From NCBI GenBank assembly GCA_004431415.1, contig QPMI01000146.1:1-40523 (forward strand): 40,523 nucleotides of DNA, in the 5' to 3' direction. The position numbers and the translations under genes are program-made. Below, one piece after another: positions 18,443 to 28,329 of this stretch (the stretch's first letter is position 1; each line of letters starts with the position of its first letter). The DNA comes from Cyanophora paradoxa. Lineage: Eukaryota > Glaucocystophyceae > Cyanophorales > Cyanophoraceae. Below the pieces are notes generated by a model. The model had not been told where the DNA came from. It ran no database searches and worked only from the letters and a program-made list of their open reading frames with translations.

Positions 18443-21400
18443 GTGTCCGCGAGCGTCCCACATCGATGCAGCTACGTGTACCAGGCCAGCCGAGCCCCGC
18501 CGCGCGTCGTTGCGCCCCGAGAGCCTCTGCCGATCAGCGATCCCTCGAAGAAGCGAGCGCGGCCGAGCGGCGTGCAGGAACAGTATGCACTGGACGTTGC
18601 GGAGCGCGTCATGGCGAAGCAGCGCGGCGTCGCCGAGCGCGTCCTGCGGCAGCTCGAGCCGGAGGACTCGAACTCGCGCGCCGCGATCGGGCGCTTCCTC
18701 CGCGCGCTGCGCGCCATCGACGACGACGACGACGACGACTCCGACGACGACGACGAGCATCTCGCCGCGGCGCTCGAGGACGCTCGCGACGAGGCGGCGG
18801 CGCTGCACCGCCTGTCGCTCCGGCAGGTCGACGAGGTGACACGGTCCCCGCCGCTCCGCCGGCGCCGCGGCTGACCCCGGCGCAGGCCTGCCTGCTACGG
18901 CTCGTGCAGGTGCACATCTGGACGCTGCTGCTGCGCGGCGAGGCGCGGGACGCAGTCCTCGAGCCGCTCGCCGCCGCCGTGACGGACAGCTTTGCGCCCG
19001 ACGCCGGCCGCGCCTGCCGCCGCTGTGGCGAGGCGTGCCCCTGCGGCGGCTGCGGCGGCTGCGGCGGCTGCCGCTCGCGGGCGCCGCACGGGCGCGTGCC
19101 TGGCGCCTGGCACCTGCACCCGCACGCCCTCGGAGCCCCGGCGTACGCGGACTTTCGCGCCGCGCTGCTCGACGCCTTTCCTCACCTCCTGACCGCCGAG
19201 ATCGTTGACGGTCAGGAGCTCTCATGGTGTTCTCTGCTTTCGTGACCATGATGGCCTTCGCAGCGGAGGCGCTGAGGTGCGCGGTGTGGGAGCGGAGGCG
19301 GCGGGAGGCGGCGCGCGAGGCGGAGAAGTGGGGCGCCCTGAAAGCCGCCTGCACGCCGCCGAACCTGGTCAGCGCCCTCCTGCGGACCGCGCGCGCCTAC
19401 CTGCACAAGGCCGCGCGGCGGTTCCCGGCGCCAGCTGCAGTGCGGGAGGGGACGGCAGCGTCGCGCGTGCGCGTGCTGGACCTCAGCGGCAAGGAGGTGG
19501 GCAGCGACGGGCAGCCTGCGGGCCTGCACGAGCGGCTGCAGGAGGAGGCGGCGCGGGCGGCGGCGCGCGGCGCGGCGGAGGCGGCCGCGCTGTACGAGGA
19601 GCACGTCGGCGGGGCGGCGCGGCGGGCGCTCGGCGCGGGGCGGGGGCGGCCGGCGCCCGCCGACGTCGAGTGGGAGGAGCTGCTCATCGTACGGACGCTG
19701 GCGGAGGGCGACGCCGCGGCGGCCGCGGCCGCCGAGGCGCGGGCGGCGGAGGCGGGGCGGCGCGCGGATCGGCTGCAGCGCGCAGCGGCAAAGGCGGAGC
19801 GGGCGGCGGCCGTGGCCGAGCGGGAGGCGGGGCAGGCGGAGCGGGCTTTCGCGAGGGCGTCGGTGGCGGCGGTTGCGGCGGAGGCGGAGGCCGAAGCGGC
19901 GGTGCGGCAGGCGCAGGCGGCGGCCGAGAAGCAGCCGAAGGCGGCGGCGGACGCGGCGGCCGCGGCGGCCTCGGCGGCCTGCGCGAGGGCCGCGGAGCAG
20001 CTGGACCGCCTCCTGGAGAGGCAGGAGCGGCTGGAGCAGCGGCGGGCGGGTGCACCGGAGGGCCGCGCGGCCGCGCAACGGGCCCGGGCGGTGGCCGACG
20101 AGGCGCTCGCGGAGGCGGCGGCGGCGTCGCGGGCGGCGGGGCGGGCGTCCTGGCCGCCGCTCTACGCTCGCTTCCGGCGGCTGGCGGCGGAGAGCTGCGG
20201 GCAGCCGGCCGAGTGCGTGGACCTGGCGGTGTGCGCGGCGCTGGCGCGGCGGGCGGTGGCGGGGAGCTGGAGGGGCGGGCCGGGGGCCCCCTGCTCGCCG
20301 CCCTCGTGGAGCGCTGCGCGCCGAGCGGCGACGGCCGTGGCCGCGCCGCCGACGAGTGGCTCCTCGACCCGAACGCCTTCGACGAGGTCGAAGGGTGCCG
20401 GCCGGCCGATCGCGACCCATCCCTCTGCGCGTGCGCCCCGGCCCCTCAACTCGACCTCGTTCGCAGATACGAGAGCTTCCGGTCGGCGTCCGCCATCGCC
20501 GTGTGGCGCATGCTCGACGTGGGCGATCTCAACCCGGCCAGTGCCCGCTCCTCCTCCGACCTCGACGCCTTCGTGGACGGTCCGTCCTAGGCCTCTGCCG
20601 CAGCGGGGCCTTCGAGCGCGCCCCGATCGCGATTCCCGCCGCAGAGACCGTCCACCGGACGGTGCTGGAGCTCGCGCGGCGCAACGCGGGGCGCTGGCGG
20701 CGCGCCAACGCCCGCGCCCGCTTCCTCGCCTTCCTCGCCCGCCACCGCAAGGCCGCTTCGCGGGCCAAGGCGCCGATCCTCGACCCCTGCGCGTGCCAGC
20801 CCGACTGTGTGCGCTCTGCTTCGAATCTTTGTTTGGCGATGAACGACTGATGCGTCTTCCTGCCTCAGGACGACGGGCAGGCGATGGCGCCGCTGTTCGC
20901 TTCGCGCTGGGTTCGGCCGCATCGGTTCGGGCCGCCGCTGGGCCGCTCGGCCCTCTCCGCGGCGCAGGCGGCCAGCGTCCGCCGCGAGTACCTCCGCTGG
21001 GCGCAGGCGGATGTCGGCTGGCCCGACGGCCTGCCCCCCTCGGCCCCGCTCCCCGTCGACCTTGCGGCGCCGGTGGATCCGGAGGACGACCCGCCGGCGG
21101 TGCCGGAACTCCCCGCGAGCCCGTTGGACGCCTTTGCGTGGTGGCGCGGCGCAGGACGACTTGGAGCCGTGGCCCATCCGCTTCTTCCAGGCGCGCGCAG
21201 CCCAGACCGAGGCGGCGCCGCAGACCAAGATCTCGACCCGGGTGACCACCCAAACGGACCCGCCAGTCCCCAACAACAGAGTTTCTCGCCTCGTGCAGGC
21301 GACTCTGGCCCCTCTGCCAACCGCAACACGGTCAACGGCGACCGATCCGCTCGTATGGACGGCGGGAACACAGACGGAGGACGTTGTCCAGCCGTCGGTC

Positions 21401-23752
21401 GACAGCAGCGCCACCCAGACGGACCGGCAGGGCATTAATTGGAAGCAGGCGGCAAGGCAGACGCAAGTTTCTGTGCCGCAGGCGTCCGGTGGCACGCAGA
21501 CCGACGCCCGGCGCGCCTTCACACAGAGCACCGAGACCGACCAGACGACAGCCGACCGCGGCACGTACGCGTCGACGGAGCGTCCTCGAACGCTGGCCAA
21601 GTCCTCTGACACGCGCAACGTGCAGTCGGGCGGCGTGCAGACGGACGGCCCGGCGACGCACACGCGTGGCCTGCAGCACTCTCGTCCACAGCGGTGCGAC
21701 AAGGCGGTGCAGTCGGACCCCGCGCCCCTTCGGGGCCGCCGCGTCAGCACGCACACGGAATGGTGGCTGCCCGCTGCCGCAGTTCAGACCAGCCCACCGG
21801 TGCCGCCCGTGGACGCGGGCGTGCAGACAATTGCCCTGCCTCGGCCACGTCGAGCGCGTCCGGCGCCGGTGCGGCCCTGCGTGCCCGAGCGCGTTCGCTT
21901 CGCTGACGCTTTGCAGCAGCCTGCTCCTGTGCGTCTGGATCCGCCGCCGGCCCCCGCTCCGCAACCTGCCCTCACGACCCCCAAGCCCCGGACAGCCCCG
22001 CGGGCTTCCGTCGCCGTGACGCCGGAGCCGGAGATCGCGTCGAGCGCGGTGCGGCTCTGCTAGCCCGAGCAACGTGTTTGCAGCGCTGACGCTTTGCGCA
22101 GCCCGCTCGCGTGCGGCTGGACCCGCCGCCGGCCCCTGCAGCTGCACCGCCGCGGCAGGCGGCACCTTCCCCTCCGCCCCCCAAGCTCCGGACACCCCCG
22201 CGGGCGCCCGTCGCCGTGACGGCAGAGCCGGAAATCGCGTCGAGCGCGGTGCAGACAAAGGCGCTTGTCGCATCCAGCGAGGCGCAGACAGAACCGCTCG
22301 CCGTGCCGGTCGCGATTGAGGGACCGGCCACGGCCGCGCCTCCAACGCGCTGCAGCATGGGGGTCCAGACCGACGCGAAGCGGCACGCCGCCACCGGCAC
22401 TGAGGCGCACATCGCCACGTACAAGACGCAGGGAACGTCGTGCCAGGACTCGGTCGCGGTGCAGACGGACGCGGCGCCGGCGCCGCCGGCCTCGCGGAGC
22501 GTCGGGACGCAGGCGCCGCCTCGGCCCCCCGAGGTCGCGGTGCAGACCGACGCGGAGCCGACACTCGCGAGCGTCTGGACGGCGACCGAGCCGTCCATCG
22601 CCGACGTCGGCGTGCAGGCGGACATCGAAGTCTATGTGCGGACGGGCGGCACGCAGACAGAGGTGGCGTGGCGGTGGAACCAGGGGGTCCAGTCGGACGA
22701 TCCCGTCGCCGTCGGAACGAGCACGGACGCCATCCCGGTCCGCTCGGTGGCGACGGTGTCAGACCCGGTGGCGCGCGTCCTTGCGGCCGTGCAGACGGAG
22801 CCGCGCTGGAGCGCCGGCGAGGCCGGGACGCAGGCGGACATCGAGCCGGACGTCCGGGAGCGGGCCGTGCAGACCGCGGCGCCGCGCTTCGGCAGCTCTG
22901 GCGTGCAGACGGAGGGCCCCAGGCCGGGGCTTGCCGCCGCGGCGCAGACGTCGTTCAGCAGCCTGCGGGGCGAACCTGAGGTGGCCGAGAACGAACCCGA
23001 GCCGGAGCCTTCCCCCAAGTCGGTCGACGTCTTTGCGGCGCTCGATGAACCTGATCATGAGCCGGAGCATTCCCCCACGTCGGTCCTCGCGGCGCTCGAT
23101 CTGGAGACGATGGTACGCTCCAGCCTCGTTTCGTTGCGCCGGCGGCGTACGCGTCTAGATCTGACGGCAGGTCGCTCGCAGGTTCCGCGCCCCAGGCGGC
23201 GCCGGCGGCGTCCAAAGCGCCGGCCCGGGCAAGAACTTGCGTCGGAGCCGGAGCTGCCCGGCCCGCCCCGGACTGTCCGCCGGCCCAGGGCGCCGCAACC
23301 CAAGGCCGCGATTGAGGCGTGGAGCGTTCCGCAGACCCCCTCGAAGCAGGTTCTCGCCCTCGCTTCTTTTCAGTCGGATCGCTGCTCGTCCTTAGTCGTT
23401 CGGCAGGCGCGAAGCCGGTCCCCGGGCCCCAGAAAAGCCTGGTACACAATTAATCCCGAGCCGAGCGTCGACCCCGATCGCGAGGAGCTCCCCTCGCCGC
23501 CGCCCACGGTCCGACTCCGTTTCTACTGTGTCAATCACGTCGGCTGAGAACCCGCACGCAGGTTCCCCGCGTCAGGCGGCGGCGGCCCAAGCGCAGGACA
23601 AGCCCCGGGCCCGGAGCGGAGCCCGCGTCGGACCCGGAGGCAAAGCCGGAGCCTCCGGAGCTGCAGCCGGCGCCGCCGAGGTCCTACGACCCGAAGCGAG
23701 CCTGGCAGTACGGCATGAGCGCGAGCACGAAGGTCCGCATCGCGGTGCACAG
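18443..23752 (+). CDS. Large coiled-coil protein with an array of LC8-type QT motifs
   Basis: Exons with agreeing phases: about 18443-18835, 18886-19210, 19264-20394, 20467-20583, 20604-20808, 20869-23529 and 23562-23752. Regions in order: an acidic tract of about ten Asp/Ser near 18720; a cysteine cluster (CRRCGEACPCGGCGGCGGC) near 19010; an Ala/Arg/Glu coiled coil at 19270-20160; a helical domain containing WRMLDVGDLNPASARSSSDL; then at 21190-22960 about 20 xQT motifs (AQTE, TQTD, VQTD and so on) plus degenerate VQSD or QAD forms; then a basic proline-rich part (RPRRRRRRPKRRPGQE). QT motifs flanked by D/E are the binding signature of dynein light chain LC8/DYNLL, so a multivalent LC8 scaffold is inferred. 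Frame steps occur near 20290 and 21160, and a TAG at 22061-22063 lies at a tandem-duplication junction. Confidence 0.6.
21190..22960 (+). repeat. Array of about 20 coding xQT motifs (predicted LC8-binding sites)
   Basis: Motifs counted on reading: AQTE, PQTK, TQTD, TQTE, TQTD, RQTQ, TQTD, VQTD, VQTS, VQTI in the first half, and VQTK, AQTE, VQTD, VQTD, VQTD, TQTE, VQTE, VQTA, VQTE, AQTS in the second. VQSD (twice), VQAD, TQAD and TQAP are degenerate forms. Spacing is mostly 10-30 residues. The sequences between are disordered in character (Pro, Ala, Ser, Arg, Glu). Confidence 0.75.
21869..22248 (+). repeat. Tandem coding duplication of 180 and 200 bp
   Basis: Both units begin GTGCGGC(C/T)CTGC, carry a PE(R)V...ADAL stretch and RLDPPPAP, then PEPEIASSAV, and end at the next GTGC. 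The second unit starts with TAG where the first has GTG, and lacks one base near 22098. Unit 1 gives RFADALQQPAPVRLDPPPAP; unit 2 gives a diverged version. The duplication adds spacer rather than QT motifs. Confidence 0.7.
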
Positions 23753-23928
23753 GTGCGCCGGAAGGCATGCAGCTCGGGCTGACCGCCGGCGCCGGCGTCC
23801 GCGCAGATACGCGCGTCCATGCGACTGCAGCCGCCGGGCCCCCGGCCGCCCTTCTCCCCGGGGCCCTTCTCCTGCCGGGTGCACAGTTTTCGTGCCCGCA
23901 CCCGTCCACAATCGCCCGCCTCACCCGC

Positions 23929-24052
23929 CGCCCCGCCCCGCCCCGCCCGCCCCGCCCCGCCCCGCCCCGCCCCGCCCCGCCCCGCCCGCCCGCCCGCCCC
24001 GCCCCGCCCCGCCCCGCCCCGCCCCGCCCCGCCCCGCCCCGCCCCGCCCCGC
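23929..24052 (+). repeat. Pentanucleotide tract (CCCCG)n inside an intron
   Basis: About 20 units of CCCCG, some shortened to CCCG, run directly up to a CGCAG acceptor at 24054. The complementary strand is (CGGGG)n, able to form G-quadruplexes. Shorter tracts of the same type lie in the intron at 36.43-36.47 kb and at 16.78-16.82 kb. Confidence 0.9.
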
Positions 24053-24054
24053 AG

Positions 24055-24751
24055 TGCGTGATCGAGGGCCCCGAGGTGCGGTGGCCGGAGAAGCCCTGCG
24101 GCGCCCACCCGCGCCCCTTCGACGCGCTGTTCCTTTCCGCCCTCGACCGCCACACCCGCACCGTGCGCGCCCCGGCCCCGGCCCCGGCCCCCGAGGGCGC
24201 GGCGCCCGTGCCCGCGCCCGCGGCCGTCCCCTCACACGCGGCCGGCCCCCGGATCCGCAGCACCTCCGAGTGCTGGAAGGGCCCGTGCCCTGCTGGGCCT
24301 GCGAGGGCAGCCCGCCGCGCACGCGCGCCCACAGGCGCGCCCACGCCGAGGAGTACTTCCGCCAGGTCTCCCCCCCTTCTCCACCTTCTTCGCCTTGCGC
24401 CGCCGACTGACGGCGCGCGCGGCAGATGCGCGTCGTGACGCTCTTCCGGCAAGAGTTCGCGAAGCTCATCCCCACCGTCCAGCAGATCCAGCAGCTCGAA
24501 GGCCGGTCCCTTCTTCTTCCTTGATCTGCTTCGCTTAAGAGGTCTTTCTCTGCGCAGCGGTCGCCCGGGACGAGCGGGTCGCCCGCGGCCCCGAGCCGGA
24601 GGGGGTACGCCTGCGGCTCGTCTGGCTGCTCGAGCAGCCCGGCGCCCCCTTCGATTTCGGGGCGGTACCCCCCGACGACGCCCTCGGGGCGCTGCCCGAG
24701 GGTCTGCCGCCGCCCCCCGCGGTGCCCAAGCCGCCGCCGGCCGCCCTTTAA
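24055..24751 (+). CDS. Terminal exons of the same or a following gene; unrecognised domain
   Basis: Exon 24055-24365 starts CVIEGPEVRWPEKPCGAHPR and contains DALFLSALDRHTRTV. It needs one C restored near 24290 to reach PVPCWACEGSPPRTRAHRRA and EEYFRQ. A GTCTCC...GGCAG intron follows, then exon 24426-24501 (MRVVTLFRQEFAKLIPTVQQ), a GC-AG intron, and the last exon 24558-24751, encoding LRLVWLLEQPGAPFDFGAVP and ending KPPPAAL at TAA. Phases agree for these three. The join to the upstream QT-motif exons across the CCCCG intron did not resolve cleanly, so this may be the C-terminus of that protein or a separate gene. Two CxxC-type Cys pairs are present. Confidence 0.5.
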
Positions 24752-25194
24752 CCGTCTGCGGCTCCGAGTCCCGCGCTGGCCGCGGCCCTGCCCGCTTAGC
24801 TTACTGATCGGCGCTATAGCTAGCGCTCTCTTTCTCTCTCGCAAACATATATACTAGTAGTCATGTCCCCGCCCTCCCGGAGTCCGGATCCGGAAATCAT
24901 GTGAGTCCCCACTACTAGAGTCACTAGTACTATATATAGCTACCAGCTGCAGTAGTCGACGTCACAGTACTAGTGACGGTCACACTGATCGGCTGCGAGG
25001 CTAATCATCAGCCAGTGATATATATGCGCGATACTGTAATGAATTTCAACAACCCAGCGTACCCGATACGTATAATACCCAAGGAGGCCAGCTCGGTACG
25101 CATCTGCTAATAAAGCCGAGAATTACTAGTATTTTTTTTGATGAATTACCGGCCACAGTCTCTAGACACCAGCACTGCGGGGGCTGCCCAGGGG
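24752..25194. other. Intergenic region, no gene seen
   Basis: Lower GC than the flanking genes, rich in ACTAGT and CTATATAT palindromes. An AATAAA-like hexamer (CTAATAAAGCC) occurs near 25108. Nothing coding is supported. Confidence 0.5.
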
Positions 25195-26290
25195 GCATAA
25201 AGACAAAAAAGCAAAATAACTAAGACAATAGCACGAAGAAAGATAAGACAAAGAGCCAAAATCGACAATAAAAAAGGAAAGACACAGAGCTCGAGACAGA
25301 TCGATAGCGAGAAGAGACGATAAATCGAGCAGATCTAGGGACAGAGAATAACTGACACGAAGAAGAGCCAGAGCTAGAGATACCATCAATATCAGAAGGA
25401 ATTACATCACTAAGAAGCGGGACAAAATTGAGAAAGATAAATAACAGGAAGAAGACAAGTAAGAGGAACAACAAGACGACATGGAGGCGGAGGCGAAGCA
25501 GGACGATGCGAAAGGGCAGAGCTACGGCACGAGGTAGAGGAGGACACAGGAGGCGGAGCAGGCGGAGCAGGCGGATCAAGAGCAGGCAAAAGGACAGTCA
25601 AAGGAATCACTAAAGCCGGCCGGGGTCGAGGCGGGCAATCGAACTGCAAACGACGGCGAACAACAGGTCGAGCACGAGGACTATATATAGCTAGTATTGA
25701 AACTAACTCTAGCATCAACACTACGATCAGAATCCGAACCAGACCGAACTAAACTAGAAGACGAAGAAGTACGCCGGCGCCGGCGGGATACGATCGCGAC
25801 CAGCGAAGCAGAAGACGAAGGCAAAGGCGGCAGTCCGGTATCAAGAACAAAGGCCGGAGGGTCCGGCCCGGCAAACCGCCGGGGGGAAGTAGAAGGAGCC
25901 GCAGGCTCGGCAAGCCGGCGACGGGTACGACCACGAGTCCGGGAGGAGATCGGGGAAGCCGGTCCCGGAGCTGAGGGCCCAGGAGCAGAGCCAGGAGAAG
26001 GTAAGCCCGGCGAGAAATCTGACCCGGAGCCGGAACCCAGCGAACGACGACGACGAAGAGGCCCCCGAGGAGCCACGACGGGGGAGCTACCGAGCAAAGT
26101 ACTGACAGCCGGCGTCGAACACGGCGGCGGAGGTACCCCGCAGACAGTGGCAGGCGGAGAATCCAGGGCCGATCGAGAGATCCGCCGACGGGAATGCGGC
26201 GGGGGCCGACGAGACGGAAGAGGCGAGGAGGGAGCCGAGGAAGGGTCGGAGGCAGGGGAAGGGCGGCTAGTAGCCTTGGAAGGCTGATCA
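25195..26290 (-). other. Strand-asymmetric region with a Ser/Pro/Arg-rich open frame (25681-26298)
   Basis: The plus strand is strongly purine-rich from about 25195 to 25680 and then GA/GC-rich to 26290. On the minus strand 25681-26298 is open for 205 codons (MNHDQPSKATSRPSPASDPS and so on), with many Ser, Pro and Arg and a basic RRRRRTSSSSS end. It is bordered by CTATATATAG-type sequence on both sides. The composition resembles the disordered gag-like part of some retroelements, but no nucleocapsid knuckle, protease or reverse transcriptase was seen. It may be an unexpressed low-complexity frame. Confidence 0.3.
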
Positions 26291-26880
26291 TGATTCATGA
26301 CCTATATATATATATGTACAGCTACTAAAAATCTACCAGTTGCGAAGTTCGTACTAATATTGATGTTTGACTACGGTAGGGGCCGTATATATACGTAGGG
26401 CGAACCCCCCCGCGTAGGTAGTAATATTAGAAGACAACAAAGCAATCGATATCACAAATCAAAAGAGTCGCAGCTGCAGGCAATCACAACTTCACAAGAC
26501 ATGTGCATAAATTAACTAGCTCTCCAGTATTATAAGAGCTATTACTACCCGGTACTATTTTACCATACGAATCATTGAATAGTACCTACGAGCCTACAAT
26601 CCTACGACCCTCAGGTTGATAGGGCCCCGCCGTCTCCGGCGTCGAGATCGAATAGATCGAGATCGAACTTCATAGAATCTCAATCGAATAGATCGAGATC
26701 GAACTTCATCGAAGTATGGACACTGGAGGCTGGAGCTCGAATCGGCGATCGGCGGTGAGTCGGTGACCAGAATTTGCTCGATTTCAACGTGAAATTTTGT
26801 TTTCGCCAAGTTCAACGGTTGAAGCACATGAAAACAATTTTCCATTGTTTTTTTTGGCCAGTTACCACGGTAAGTATAAG

Positions 26881-27090
26881 ACGTGCCACGCGGCGTGCAC
26901 GCTGGCACGCGCTGCCGCAGTGCGCGCATGCACGCGTACGTATATACGCACTGCGGCACTGCGCATGCGGGCCTGCGCAATGCGCATGCCAGGATGCGCG
27001 CGGCTGCACTGCCACTGCAGTGCCGCAGTGCGGCACCGTGGCACAGTGGCACTGCGGCAGTGTGGGGCCACTGCGGGCCTGTGCCCGGCC
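26881..27090. repeat. Palindrome-dense GCA/TGC region
   Basis: About 200 bases composed almost entirely of overlapping GCAGTGC, TGCGCATGC, TGCCGCAGTGCGGCA and GGCACTG units in both orientations, able to fold into nested hairpins. Flanking DNA is AT-richer. No coding sense or known element was recognised. Confidence 0.6.
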
Positions 27091-27495
27091 GCTAGGGATG
27101 CCGCGCTCAAGTTTGAGTGCACTAAAACTTGAGCGTTTTAGTCAAGTTTTAGTCCTACAGTACCGGTACCGTCACGGCGTAGTCTAGCACTTTCAATTTT
27201 GAAAAATAGTTTAGTAGTCTGGCCATGCATATGGGCCCCAGGGCCCAAGTCACCCCGGGCCCCATCACGGTCCCCATGCTACTGCCGCACCCTAGTACTA
27301 GACTACTACTAGTACTACCGTGTGGCACTAATTATAAATTACCGCGGCATAAATCACCGCGTTAGAAACTCCGGCCCGCGAGGGTGGCCAAAATACCGCG
27401 GTACCAAATTACCGCGTTTTCAAGTTTAAAAAACTTGAGGCTTGTATGGGGCGGTTATTCGGGGGGGTACTGTATGGGGCAACTTCTCAGCAGCA

Positions 27496-27564
27496 AATTA
27501 CCGCGGTACCAAATTACCGCGTTTTACCAAATTCTCGACGCGGTAATTTGGTACCGCGGTAATT
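27496..27564. repeat. Perfect 27-bp inverted repeat (hairpin) with a further direct copy
   Basis: 27496-27522 and 27538-27564 are exact reverse complements (core ATTACCGCGGTACCAAATTA) with a 15-base loop. A direct copy of the left arm, with small changes, lies at 27392-27420. ACCGCG and CGCGGT units recur from 27345 to 27590. It looks like the end of, or a whole, foldback element. Confidence 0.8.
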
Positions 27565-27854
27565 AAGTGGGCGCGGTATTATAGTGCGCCGCACGGTAGT
27601 CTAGATCTAGACTCATCTAGTCTAGTAGTAGAAACTTACTAGAAAGTACTAGAAACTCGTACTCGGCTCGCGGCGCCGCCGGCCCGCCGCGCCAGCCGCC
27701 CCGGAAAGTTTGTACGCCCCGGATTCGAATCCCGCCCGTTCCATAAGTTCGATCAATCATGCCCTACGGCCCCTACCGAAGGGCTACCTACGACTCTACG
27801 AGGATAAGCTTAAGCCTACCGTGTTACACATAAATACTGGACTCACTTAATTAA

Positions 27855-27911
27855 CAGAGTCCCAAATTAACAGACCGAAATTTTGACGTAGTCTGTTAAT
27901 TTGGGGCTCTG
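27855..27911. mobile_element. Short inverted-repeat element, MITE-like
   Basis: Arms 27855-27875 (CAGAGTCCCAAATTAACAG...) and 27891-27911 are reverse complements with one mismatch in 21. TAATT occurs on both outer sides but offset. Too short to code; probably a small foldback or miniature element. Confidence 0.45.
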
Positions 27912-28329
27912 CTAATTCGCCGCTGACAGTTTTATAATTACCATACAATCTACCCCCCCCCCGAAACAAAAAACCAAATTACCGCCCCCCAAAAACCAAA
28001 AACCAAAAAATTACGGCCTCATACAAGCCCAAAAATTTCATAGTCTGTTAACAAGATCCGTGCTCCTGCGGAGCACTAAGTACGGCGAAGCCTCGCGGAC
28101 GCCCTCGCGGCTGTCACAGTAGGCCTATAGGGCACTGGCCAGCGGCCTGGCCGATCGCGAACAGCTTTCTGGTTGGAAGCTGGCCGGCTGACGGCCAGTC
28201 CAGCTACCGCTGGCCGGCTAGAGGAATATAACTAGAGGAATATTAATGTACTGAGGAAATAAAGGGAGGCCGGAGCAGGTTGAGATTAGAGGAGATGAAT
28301 TATATATAATATTGTTGAGAGGGAGGCCC

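Noticed and set aside
20584-20603. Firm annotation of a 20-base intron
   Set aside because: A single homopolymer error could equally restore frame, so it is listed only as a finding.
19873-20850. Arg-rich frame of 325 codons and the Gly-rich frame of 461 codons overlapping the coiled coil
   Set aside because: They are shadow frames of the Ala/Arg/Glu coiled-coil exon. The accepted frame joins by phase-consistent introns on both sides; only the end of the Gly-rich frame (after a frame step near 20290) is used.
25681-26298. Retrotransposon with reverse transcriptase
   Set aside because: Only a low-complexity open frame is present; no YxDD, protease, RNase H or integrase motif is seen in any frame nearby.
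27722-27752. tRNA T-arm-like sequence (GGATTCGAATCCCGCC)
   Set aside because: The T-loop consensus fits, but no D-arm, anticodon arm or matching acceptor stem is found upstream. A similar B-box-like stretch near 15312-15326 also lacks the rest of a tRNA.
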